From CAUYUA01 sp963575675 (GTDB lineage Bacteria; Pseudomonadota; Alphaproteobacteria; Azospirillales; Azospirillaceae): DNA of 17,710 bases. Below are positions 7,515 to 14,098 of the stretch, in pieces. Below the pieces are notes generated by a model that saw nothing but the letters and a program-made list of their open reading frames with translations, was not told where the DNA came from and did no database searches. The position numbers and the translations under genes were made by a program. Numbering within the stretch: position 1 is the first letter of the stretch; every line of letters begins with the position of its first letter. Location of the stretch: the NCBI GenBank assembly GCA_963575675.1, contig CAUYUA010000256.1:1-17710 (forward strand), given 5' to 3'.

Positions 7515-8405
7515 ATGCACACCGCCAAAGACATCCGAGCCACCTTTCTGGACTTCTTCGCCAAAAACAGCCATCAAGTCGTCGAATCCAGTCCCTTGGT
7601 GCCACGCAATGACCCGACGTTGATGTTCGCCAACTCGGGAATGGTTCAGTTTAAAAATGTTTTCACCGGCGCCGAACAAAGACCCTATCGACGAGCAACC
7701 ACAGCCCAGAAATGCGTTCGCGCCGGAGGAAAGCACAACGATCTCGATAATGTCGGATACACCGCCCGACACCACACGTTCTTCGAGATGTTGGGCAATT
7801 TCTCTTTCGGAGACTACTTCAAGGAAACCGCGATAGAATTCGCATGGTCCTTGATTACCCGTGAATATGGCCTTTCCAAAGACCGTTTGATCGTCACTGT
7901 CTTTGCCGAGGACGATGAAGCCTTCTCGTTATGGCGCAGAATCGCCGGTCTTCCTGAACATAAGATTATCCGCATCCCCACCTCGGATAATTTCTGGCGC
8001 ATGGGCGACACCGGCCCTTGTGGGCCTTGCTCGGAAATTTTTTATGACCATGGACCGAGCGTGCCGGGAGGTCCTCCCGGAAGCGCCGACGCCGACGGCG
8101 ACCGCTTCATTGAAATCTGGAATCTCGTCTTTATGCAGTTCGAGCAAGTGACGCCCGAACTGCAAGTTCCTTTGCCGCGCCCTTCGATCGACACCGGAAT
8201 GGGGCTGGAGCGACTGGCCGCCGTGCTTCAAGGCAAACACGACAACTATGACATTGATCTCTTGCGCAACCTCATCAACGCCTCCGCCGAGGCCACCCGC
8301 GTCGCCGTTGATGGCCCACACAAGGTCTCGCACAGAGTCATCGCCGATCACTTACGCGCTTGCTCCTTCCTAATCGCCGATGGCGTCCTGCCCTCCAACG
8401 AGTGA
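7515..8405 (+). CDS. alaS: Alanyl-tRNA synthetase, N-terminal catalytic part (ends at in-frame UGA)
   Basis: Class II synthetase that charges tRNA-Ala. These 296 residues are the aminoacylation core: N-terminal FLDFFAKNSHQVVESSPLVPRNDPTLMF, then KCVRAGGKHNDLDNVG, HHTFFEMLGNFSFGDYFK, GDTGPCGPCSEIFYD and motif 3 DTGMGLERLA are all normal. The frame then meets TGA at 8403 in LPSNE-stop-RGYVLRRIM, where homologues read NEGRGYVLRRIM. The downstream frame continues in the same phase to 10169, so the lesion is a single-codon interruption (GGA to TGA would be one base) and not a frameshift. The start is ATG 7515, with only a weak ribosome site. A complete synthetase needs read-through, assembly of two polypeptides, or another alaS copy. 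Confidence 0.93.
   Translation: MHTAKDIRATFLDFFAKNSHQVVESSPLVPRNDPTLMFANSGMVQFKNVFTGAEQRPYRRATTAQKCVRAGGKHNDLDNVGYTARHHTFFEMLGNFSFGDYFKETAIEFAWSLITREYGLSKDRLIVTVFAEDDEAFSLWRRIAGLPEHKIIRIPTSDNFWRMGDTGPCGPCSEIFYDHGPSVPGGPPGSADADGDRFIEIWNLVFMQFEQVTPELQVPLPRPSIDTGMGLERLAAVLQGKHDNYDIDLLRNLINASAEATRVAVDGPHKVSHRVIADHLRACSFLIADGVLPSNE
8403..8405 (+). other. alaS: In-frame UGA at the invariant Gly codon of alaS
   Basis: The codons around it read AAC GAG TGA CGC GGC TAT, i.e. N-E-stop-R-G-Y. The expected residue is glycine. The base after the stop is C, and UGA-C is known as a leaky stop context in bacteria. UGA is clearly a normal stop elsewhere in the window (the methyltransferase at 2184 and the COQ10-like gene at 3745), so a genome-wide code change is unlikely. 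Confidence 0.9.
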
Positions 8406-8429
8406 CGCGGCTATGTTCTACGCCGCATC

Positions 8430-10169
8430 ATGCCTCGCGCATTGCGCCACGCTCACATCATCGGCTGTCGCGAGCCTTTGATCCATCGGTTGGTTCCAGC
8501 GTTGATCCACGAGATGGGCGATCACTACCCCGAACTCAGCGCCGCCCGCGCTCTGATCGTCGAAACATTGCGCCTGGAGGAAACACGGTTCAAACAGACG
8601 CTCGATCGTGGTTTGCGGCTATTGGAAGAAGAAACCGGGCGCTTGGCCGATGCGGCGCCGTTGTCCGGAGACGTCGCTTTCCGCCTCTACGACACCTTCG
8701 GCTTCCCGCTTGACCTGACGCAAGACGTGCTGCGAGGCCAAGGACGAGCCGTCGACGTCGCAGGGTTCAACGCCGCAATGGATGAGCAACGCCGCAAAGC
8801 GCGCGACGCTTGGGCCGGGTCCGGCGAGGCCGCCACCGAGCGACTGTGGTTCGAGCTGCGTGAAACCGTCGGCGCCACAGAGTTCTTAGGTTACGACACC
8901 GAAATCGCCGAAGCGCAGGTGTTGGCGATCGTTTCCGGAGACGCCCGAGTCGAGGAAGCCGGAACCGGAGCCTCTGTGCAAATCATCGTCAATCAGACGC
9001 CATTCTATGGCGAATCCGGCGGTCAAGTCGGCGACGCGGGCGCACTGTTTGGAGAAAGCGTTGAAGTCGAAATCTCCGACACGTTGAAAAAGATCGGCGA
9101 TCTCTTTGTTCATGTCGGAGTCGTAACCAAAGGCGTTCTGAAAACCGGCCTTGGAGTTGAACTCCGCGTCGATCACGAGCGCCGTTCGGCCATTCGCGCC
9201 AATCATTCGGCCACTCACCTGCTGCACGCCGCGCTGCGGCGGCGGTTGGGCGAACACGTCTCGCAAAAAGGCTCGTTGGTGACGCCCGATCGTCTCCGTT
9301 TCGACATCAGCCATCCCGCCGCCTTGTCCGCCGATGATCTCGCCGCCATTGAGGTTGAAGTAAACGCTCGCGTTCGCGCCAACGTCGCCGTCGCCACACG
9401 CCTCATGACTCCCGACGACGCGCGGGCAGAAGGCGCCATGGCTTTATTCGGCGAAAAGTACGGCGACGAAGTCCGCGTGGTTTCGATGGGGGGAGGCGAT
9501 CCTTCCTGTGGAAAACAAGCGCTTTTCTCGATCGAGCTGTGTGGCGGCACCCATGTTCGACGCACAGGCGACATCGGCGTTTTGAAAGTTGTCGGCGAGA
9601 GCGCCGTGGCTGCCGGAGTGCGGCGCATCGAGGCCGTAACGGGCGGCGGCGCGCAATCTTGGCTGGCTGAGCGCGACCGTTTGTTGATGGAAGCTGCGGC
9701 GACGTTGCGAGTCGCGCCTGCGGAGCTTCCCGTCCGAGTCGCGGCTTTGGTGGATGAACGGCGGAGACTAGAGCGCGAAGTTGCCGATTTGCGGCGTCAA
9801 GTCGCAATGGGCGGAGGAGGCTCGGCAACAGATGCGCCGCGCGAGATTCAGGGCGTCCGTTTCTTGACGCGGCAATTGGAAGGCATTCCGGCGAAAGACT
9901 TGAAAGGCATGGCGGACGAGCTGAAGAAGCAGCTCGGCTCCGGCGTGGTGGCTTTGACGGGTGTGATGGATGGCAAGGCCTCGTTGGTGATCGGCGTGAC
10001 GGATGATCTTGTCGGCCGCTTCAGCGCTGTGGAGTTGGTTAAGGTCGGCGCGGCGGCTTTGGGCGGCAAAGGCGGCGGCGGTCGTCCCGATATGGCTCAG
10101 GCCGGCGGCCCCGACGCAAACCAAGCCGCAGCGGCGATTGAAGCAATTGCGGCCGCTCTTGGTTCATAG
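8430..10169 (+). CDS. alaS: Alanyl-tRNA synthetase, C-terminal tRNA-recognition, editing and C-Ala part
   Basis: Continues the frame of the N-terminal part; sequence homologous to AlaRS in fact resumes at 8406 (RGYVLRRIM), and ATG 8430 is only the first in-frame ATG. Domains: helical tRNA-recognition region, beta-barrel (FYGESGGQVGD), editing domain with zinc ligands in NHSATHLLHAAL (about 9200-9235) and ELCGGTHVRRTGDIG (about 9535-9580), coiled linker with EREVADLRRQ, and the C-Ala oligomerisation domain ending in the glycine-rich GGGGRPDMAQAGG segment. Both parts together give about 884 residues, normal for AlaRS. No ribosome site precedes ATG 8430. The second residue after it is Pro (IMPRALRHA) where homologues have Arg. 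The body otherwise shows no decay, which argues against an old pseudogene. Confidence 0.92.
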   Translation: MPRALRHAHIIGCREPLIHRLVPALIHEMGDHYPELSAARALIVETLRLEETRFKQTLDRGLRLLEEETGRLADAAPLSGDVAFRLYDTFGFPLDLTQDVLRGQGRAVDVAGFNAAMDEQRRKARDAWAGSGEAATERLWFELRETVGATEFLGYDTEIAEAQVLAIVSGDARVEEAGTGASVQIIVNQTPFYGESGGQVGDAGALFGESVEVEISDTLKKIGDLFVHVGVVTKGVLKTGLGVELRVDHERRSAIRANHSATHLLHAALRRRLGEHVSQKGSLVTPDRLRFDISHPAALSADDLAAIEVEVNARVRANVAVATRLMTPDDARAEGAMALFGEKYGDEVRVVSMGGGDPSCGKQALFSIELCGGTHVRRTGDIGVLKVVGESAVAAGVRRIEAVTGGGAQSWLAERDRLLMEAAATLRVAPAELPVRVAALVDERRRLEREVADLRRQVAMGGGGSATDAPREIQGVRFLTRQLEGIPAKDLKGMADELKKQLGSGVVALTGVMDGKASLVIGVTDDLVGRFSAVELVKVGAAALGGKGGGGRPDMAQAGGPDANQAAAAIEAIAAALGS

Positions 10170-10200
10170 AACGAACTCTCGATTTACAGATCGCTCTTTG

Positions 10201-10312
10201 AATTAGATGGATCCAGGGGCTGCGCTCCTGGTCGCTCGGGATCATAAGGGGGGGAGCGAAAGCCCCCCCCCCCTTGTTCGCGAAGCGATCTTCCCCCGGA
10301 ATTGTTTATCCT
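10201..10312 (+). repeat. Dispersed repeat R1, copy 2 (reference copy)
   Basis: The most complete copy. Order: AATTAGATGG, the imperfect hairpin CCAGGGGCTGCGCTCCTGG, GGGATCATAAG, then a run of seven G, AGCGAAAGC and a long C-run. The latter can fold as a G/C stem closed by GC pairs around a GAAA tetraloop. TTCGCGAAGCGATC and GGAATTGTTTATCC follow. The reverse complement recurs at 10389-10492. Confidence 0.75.
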
Positions 10313-10388
10313 AAATCCACATTAAGCATACTGAGCTTTTTGTTGTGTTTACATGAGCCCGTCATAAAGCTATCGGATCGTCAACAAA

Positions 10389-10492
10389 GGCAAATAATTC
10401 CAAAGGAAAATCGCTTCGCGAATAAGAGGGGCTTTTGCTCCTCCCTTATGATCCCGAGCGACCTGGAGCACAGCCCCTGGCTCCATCTAATT
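10389..10492 (-). repeat. Dispersed repeat R1, copy 3 (minus orientation, facing copy 2)
   Basis: Read on the minus strand it matches the copy at 10201 almost throughout: CAAATAATTCC, ATCGCTTCGCGAA, the GCTTTTGCTCCTCCC core, TTATGATCCCGAGCGACC, GGAGCACAGCCCCTGG and CCATCTAATT. The core loop is AAAA in place of GAAA. The pair could form a stem of roughly 100 bp in RNA or as a DNA cruciform. Confidence 0.75.
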
Positions 10493-10749
10493 TATTGTTT
10501 TACCTATTGTTCTTACTATATCCCAACACACGGTCGGAGCGCTGTCCCAACCACCAACTTAACCACGCCCCCCTCATTCCATTTGGTTTTGTGCTTTCCA
10601 AGCCACGACTTTGCTCTGATCGGCGATTTTTGCTCGGCAGTTCTTGCCCTATAAGATTTCCAGGTTTAGTCTCTGCTCACCCAATTCAATGCAATCCATG
10701 GCGTCTTATCATATGAAGCCTGTTCGACGCTGGAGGAAGGCGGTCAATT

Positions 10750-11685
10750 ATGATCGGCGTGTTTGATTCCGGATTTGGCGGCTTAACCATTCATGAAGCG
10801 CTGATCCGTAAACTCCCCGGTTTGGACCTCGTCTATCTCGGAGATCACGGGAACGCTCCATACGGCGGGCGATCATCCGAAGATATTCTTGACTTCACCC
10901 GAAACAACGTCGCTCGGTTGTTCGAGCTTGGGTGTCGTTTAGCGATCATCGCCTGCAATACGGCTTCGGCAATCGCTCTGCACTCGCTGCAACGCTACTG
11001 GCTGCCCTACGCCTACCCTGGTCGGAATGTCCTCGGGATCATCGTTCCCACCATCGAGGCCGCGACTCAAGTCCCTTGGGCGATAGACCATCCTGTTTAT
11101 CCTCAGATGTACAACAGCCAAACCATCGCCGTTTTCGGAACTCTCCGCACCGTCGAAAGCGAAACGTATCCCATTGAAATTAATAAGCGTTGTCCCTTTA
11201 TTCAAGTCGCGCAACAAGCTTGCCCTGAACTCGCGGGCGCCATTGAAGCCGGCGCCTCCGCTCAGAATCTTCGCCGTTTGGTTCAAGGCTATGTCTCTGC
11301 TCTTATGTCCGGACTGGATGGCCGTCTTCCAGAAACCGCCATTCTCGGATGCACGCATTATCCTCTGGTGAAGTCTCTGTTCCAAGAGGCGCTTCCTGCT
11401 GGAACTCGGTTGCTTTGCCAGCCCGGAGCCGTCGCCAACAGCCTTGAGTACTATTTACGACGTCATCCCGAGTATCTTGAGCCGACGCAGAATCTTTGCG
11501 CGTCATGGCGGCGTCCCCGTCGTGAATACTACACGACGGGCGATCCCGAAGCCGTTACGGCTCTCTCCGGCGCTTTTCTCGGCCAAACCATCCCATTCCA
11601 AGCCTTGCGCGGCGATCTAAGCGGCCCTGTTGGTCCTCTTGCGGCTGCAATTTTTCTTCGAAAATCTTACGCTCTACCTCATTAA
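10750..11685 (+). CDS. murI: Glutamate racemase
   Basis: Cofactor-independent enzyme that makes D-glutamate for peptidoglycan from L-glutamate in the cytoplasm. The 311 residues include the N-terminal VFDSGFGGLT (4-13), LGDHGNAPYGGRS (30-42), the first catalytic cysteine C69 in ACNTASA, and the second, C201, in GCTHYPL with H203 beside it. All racemase residues are present. It is longer than the roughly 265-residue short forms, as in several alphaproteobacterial MurI proteins with an extended middle. The start ATG 10750 is preceded by GGAGGAAGG (10732-10740). The gene stands alone, separated from alaS by the large R1 inverted repeat, so it probably has its own promoter. Confidence 0.96.
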   Translation: MIGVFDSGFGGLTIHEALIRKLPGLDLVYLGDHGNAPYGGRSSEDILDFTRNNVARLFELGCRLAIIACNTASAIALHSLQRYWLPYAYPGRNVLGIIVPTIEAATQVPWAIDHPVYPQMYNSQTIAVFGTLRTVESETYPIEINKRCPFIQVAQQACPELAGAIEAGASAQNLRRLVQGYVSALMSGLDGRLPETAILGCTHYPLVKSLFQEALPAGTRLLCQPGAVANSLEYYLRRHPEYLEPTQNLCASWRRPRREYYTTGDPEAVTALSGAFLGQTIPFQALRGDLSGPVGPLAAAIFLRKSYALPH

Positions 11686-12070
11686 GTTTCTTTTGTAGAT
11701 AAGATTTTACGCCCAAAAAAAACATATAACCAAATGATTGACGCTTAATGACTAATAAGAAATGATGAAGAAATGATGAATAAATGGCAAGTAAGACCTA
11801 AAAGAGTCCGATAGCCTCCATTCCTGGCCTCAGAGAATCATAAGGAATCCCCCTCCCCTTACTCGTGAAGCGATCCTTCGCTGAAACCTCTGGTTGTTTT
11901 CTCTGCTATACCCTGTCTCTCTGAGAATGCGAAAAAACTTGCGTTCTGTGCTGGTGTGGATTCTGTTCGGCACATAATTCTTCGCAATTTTTTATCAGCA
12001 GAAGATTAAAAGCATCTCATCGAATTGGCTCGGGACGGGAGATATACCGTAATCCTCCGGTAAAAAGTGA
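11686..12070. other. Intergenic region after murI
   Basis: Begins AT-rich, with a small tandem repeat of an 11-base unit AAGAAATGATG (11757-11780). The degenerate R1 copy at 11821-11902 follows. The rest, up to the MITE-like element at 12071, has no gene I can support. No clear terminator hairpin stands directly after murI. Confidence 0.4.
11821..11902 (+). repeat. Dispersed repeat R1, copy 4 (degenerate)
   Basis: Shares TTCCTGG, AGAATCATAAGG, a C-rich core without the G-run, CCTTACTCGTGAAGCGATC and a CTCTGGTTGTTTTCTC end with the copy at 10201 (matching ATCATAAGG, CTTGTTCGCGAAGCGATC and GGAATTGTTTATC). The core hairpin is lost here. Confidence 0.5.
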
Positions 12071-12254
12071 TATACTCTGTCCAATTGAGAACCCGAAAAA
12101 AACTCCGAAAGAATCGGGGCTCCGCCCTCGACCCGCCAAAGGCCGGGAGGCCTTTGGAAACCATGACTTGGAGTTTGTAACGACCGAATGAGAGTGGGCC
12201 GTTTCAATTCGGGAAGGCCGCATGATTCTCGGGTTCTCAACTGAACGGAGTATA
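12071..12254. mobile_element. MITE-like element with 26-bp terminal inverted repeats
   Basis: The left end, 12071-12096, begins TATACTCTGTCCAATTGAGA and runs on into ACCCGA. The right end, 12229-12254, is its reverse complement with 3 mismatches in 26. The ends begin and finish with TA. The element is 184 bp and encodes nothing evident. Its interior holds R2 copy B (12113-12213), including the perfect hairpin CCAAAGGCC-GGGA-GGCCTTTGG (12136-12157). Short length, good terminal repeats and lack of a gene fit a miniature inverted-repeat element. TA-bounded ends suggest mobilisation by an IS630/Tc1-type transposase, but none is in the window (inferred). Confidence 0.55.
12113..12213 (+). repeat. 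Dispersed repeat R2, copy B
   Basis: Aligns with 1429-1530 (GGGCTCCGCCCT, CCGCCAAAG, CCTTTGGAAACC, GTTTCAATTCGG). It contains a perfect 9-bp stem with a GGGA loop. It lies inside the MITE-like element, whereas copy A near lpdA lacks clear terminal repeats. Confidence 0.6.
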
Positions 12255-12273
12255 CTTTGGATCGATGAAATTC

Positions 12274-13326
12274 TTTTGGTTGAAATTTCAGGTGTTTTTC
12301 TCAGCGGGGGCTGGATTATTGGCTTCGTCCCATTGCCCTGTTGAAACTGCGACATAAAGAGCAATCGCCATAACAAGAATGAGGCGCGCCAAGCGATCAG
12401 GATACTGAATTTGAGTGTCTTCAATTCCAAATCCGCAAGATTTGAAGTCTGAAAACATCAGCTCAATACCCCATCTTTCGGAGTATCTTAGCGTCGCCAA
12501 ATATCCAGGTGAACTCGGCGTGGCAATGATCCAAGGTTCGGCGCAACCGGGGTCATGAATCACGCCGATATTCGTTGTCGCTCGCTTTTCTGTTAATTGC
12601 ATATTTTCTAGAACAAAGAGACGCTCTCCAGCCAAACGCTTCGTTATTGTTCGTTCTTCGCCGTTTCGAACGGCCAAATTTCCTCTTAGGCGAAGACGAT
12701 AGTCCCAGTTTTTTTCTTGACACAAAGAAATAAGATCAGCCGTTCCATAGAAACGATCCGCCATCAGGCAAATGACGGCGTCTTGCGGCAACAAGGACGA
12801 AGCCGCATTCAGCAACTCTTTTTGAACGGAAAAGCCGATGGTTCCTTCTATTTCTTCTACTCGCCATAATAAAGGAAGAACTCGGTTCTCATAACGAACC
12901 GCCAACATTAGAACTTGGTGACGATCACTTAACTTTGACTGGTCCATAATAAGAACGATTGGGGCGTTTTTTGACGCAAAACGAGATAAAATTTCTCGGA
13001 TAAATGGAGCCATGACAACGTCCGGCTCAATGAGCGGGTTTGACAACACTCGCGCAATCCACTGGTAGCGCATATCAATGCGTTCAACTGCGCGAGGAAG
13101 ACCAGCGGCCAAAGCCATTAAATTTGCACTGCGCACAAGCAACATCGTCGCCACAAGAAGAGATAAATTCTCTCGTTGCGTCTTTCGTTGCTTCGGCAGA
13201 AGCCGTTGGAACTCTGCCGAAATCGATCCCGCGATCTCTATGATTCCTTCCATTGAGGCCACTATGTCTCTTTGGGGACTCTTTCAATCTTATCGCCCCC
13301 CTTATGTCAAGTACTTTCAGCAAAAA
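12274..13326 (-). mobile_element. IS4-family insertion sequence (approximate limits)
   Basis: The element carries one transposase gene. Candidate short terminal inverted repeats are TTTTGGTTGAAA (12274-12285) and TTTCAGCAAAAA (13315-13326, reverse complement TTTTTGCTGAAA), matching at about 9 of 12 positions. The left candidate overlaps the transposase stop region, and no target duplication is visible, so the limits are tentative. The right end abuts the IS1595-like remnant, which breaks off exactly there. Confidence 0.4.
12288..13262 (-). CDS. IS4-family DDE transposase
   Basis: A 324-residue cut-and-paste transposase with an RNase H fold. The catalytic triad is D107 (IMDQSK), D169 (MADRFYG) and E267. 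The E lies in a textbook IS4 YREK signature, Y260-x2-R263-x3-E267-x6-K274 (YSERWGIELMFSDFKS). The frame is unbroken, so the enzyme may be active. The start is GTG 13262 or ATG 13253; neither has a clear ribosome site. The C-terminus, ending NNPAPAEKNT, is short compared with some relatives that continue for tens of residues, and the stop overlaps the presumed end of the element, so a 3' truncation is possible. A TTGACA-like sequence lies upstream on the minus strand near 13305. Confidence 0.92.
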   Translation of the reverse strand: MASMEGIIEIAGSISAEFQRLLPKQRKTQRENLSLLVATMLLVRSANLMALAAGLPRAVERIDMRYQWIARVLSNPLIEPDVVMAPFIREILSRFASKNAPIVLIMDQSKLSDRHQVLMLAVRYENRVLPLLWRVEEIEGTIGFSVQKELLNAASSLLPQDAVICLMADRFYGTADLISLCQEKNWDYRLRLRGNLAVRNGEERTITKRLAGERLFVLENMQLTEKRATTNIGVIHDPGCAEPWIIATPSSPGYLATLRYSERWGIELMFSDFKSCGFGIEDTQIQYPDRLARLILVMAIALYVAVSTGQWDEANNPAPAEKNT

Positions 13327-13464
13327 AACTGAATGACGGCTTCCACCGCCGCTCTCGGAGGATGTCCAGAGAGAACTTGCGCCAACTCTTCGCGTTAAGC
13401 GACGTTGGTTCGTCAATTTGCAAAGCCACGAATGAAAGCCTCTACGCTCCATAACATTTTCCAC
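13320..13464 (-). pseudogene. N-terminal remnant of an IS1595/ISXO2-like transposase
   Basis: Minus-strand reading from 13464 or 13452 gives MERRGFHSWLCKLT. A frame change near the middle then gives REELAQVLSGHPPRAAVEAV followed by IQFFC. This resembles the short helical N-terminus that precedes the zinc ribbon in IS1595-type transposases. The match ends just where the ribbon's first cysteines would be, at the presumed right end of the IS4 element. No continuation is seen on the far side of that element, so this is a truncated remnant and not a simple interrupted copy. Recognition is from family memory, without a database search. Confidence 0.45.
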
Positions 13465-14098
13465 ACTGACGCTATAAATTCCACCATGAGCACGTCTTCC
13501 GATTTAACGAAAATTTAGCCTATCTTTTCCTGGGTTTTCGAGTGAGCGGGGTATGTTGAACGAGTTGGTTTTACAAAACGAGAATCATGACCGGAGATTC
13601 TGCCTTTCCTGGATAGACACATTCCAGAGGAGGAATGTTTTGTGGATAGAGAAGGTTTTTTATCTACCTTTTTACGACTCCGGAACACCTGGGGTACGAC
13701 CTCTGTAACCTTTTGATTTTTATCATAAAATCGAAATGCGTGTACCAATCGTTTGATTCGTTGGTATAACGACCTTGATCACTGAGAAAAAAATGTCTTG
13801 ACACGGATCAAGGATGGAAATTTTATCATCTTCCATGATTGTTTCTCTCGTCTTTCTCGAAGCCTTTGCTACCAATCGGTTCTAACGAAGGCGCATCCGT
13901 CTTGGCAATGCCCGAAAAACGTGTTTTTTCTTTGGAATCTGGGAATAAAGAGCTGAATAAGGCGATCACATCCCCTGTTATGGCCGCTTTTAGCGCGAGT
14001 AGTGGGGAGTTGGGAGCATGAACATTTCCCTCTCTATTGCTGTAATTTCGAGAAGAGGCGTTCTCCACTCCAATACCTTGCAAGGAAGTTGACACACG
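13465..14098. other. Gene-poor region between the IS cluster and the outer-membrane gene
   Basis: Contains several small inverted repeats: ACATTCC-AGAGGA-GGAATGT (13619-13638, followed by TTT), TACCAA/TTGGTA (13743-13766), and CCTTGATC/GATCAAGG (13773-13813, 25-base loop). TACCAATCG occurs again near 13870. Open frames exist on both strands (e.g. 13826-14095 minus, 13839-14021 plus) but overlap each other, lack ribosome sites and match nothing I know. The region ends with AAGGAAG (14082-14088), the likely ribosome site of the next gene. Confidence 0.4.

Larger units (their letters stand above)
10170..10749. other. Repeat-filled intergenic region between alaS and murI
   Basis: Dominated by two facing copies of R1 (10201-10312 and 10389-10492) around a spacer of about 76 bases. 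After that, 10493-10749 is AT-rich with no gene I can support, and ends with the murI ribosome site. Open frames across the repeats are by-products of the symmetry. Confidence 0.5.

Noticed and set aside
8403..8405. UGA recoded genome-wide (for example as glycine, as in Gracilibacteria) or as selenocysteine
   Set aside because: UGA ends at least two clearly complete genes here (2184 and 3745), the gene context is alphaproteobacterial, and the position is a Gly site with no selenocysteine chemistry or visible SECIS-like structure.
10274..10716. Plus-strand frames of 126 and 93 codons between alaS and murI
   Set aside because: They read across the inverted R1 copies and their composition follows the repeats; no ribosome site.
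12017..12430. Minus-strand frame of 137 codons overlapping the transposase end and the MITE-like element
   Set aside because: Made of an out-of-frame transposase tail plus R2 repeat translation; the similar frame at 1268-1582 is likewise a translation of R2.
13826..14095. 89-codon minus-strand frame with a fairly protein-like translation
   Set aside because: GTG start without a ribosome site, overlaps an equally plausible plus-strand frame, and I recognise no family. It remains a weak possibility only.
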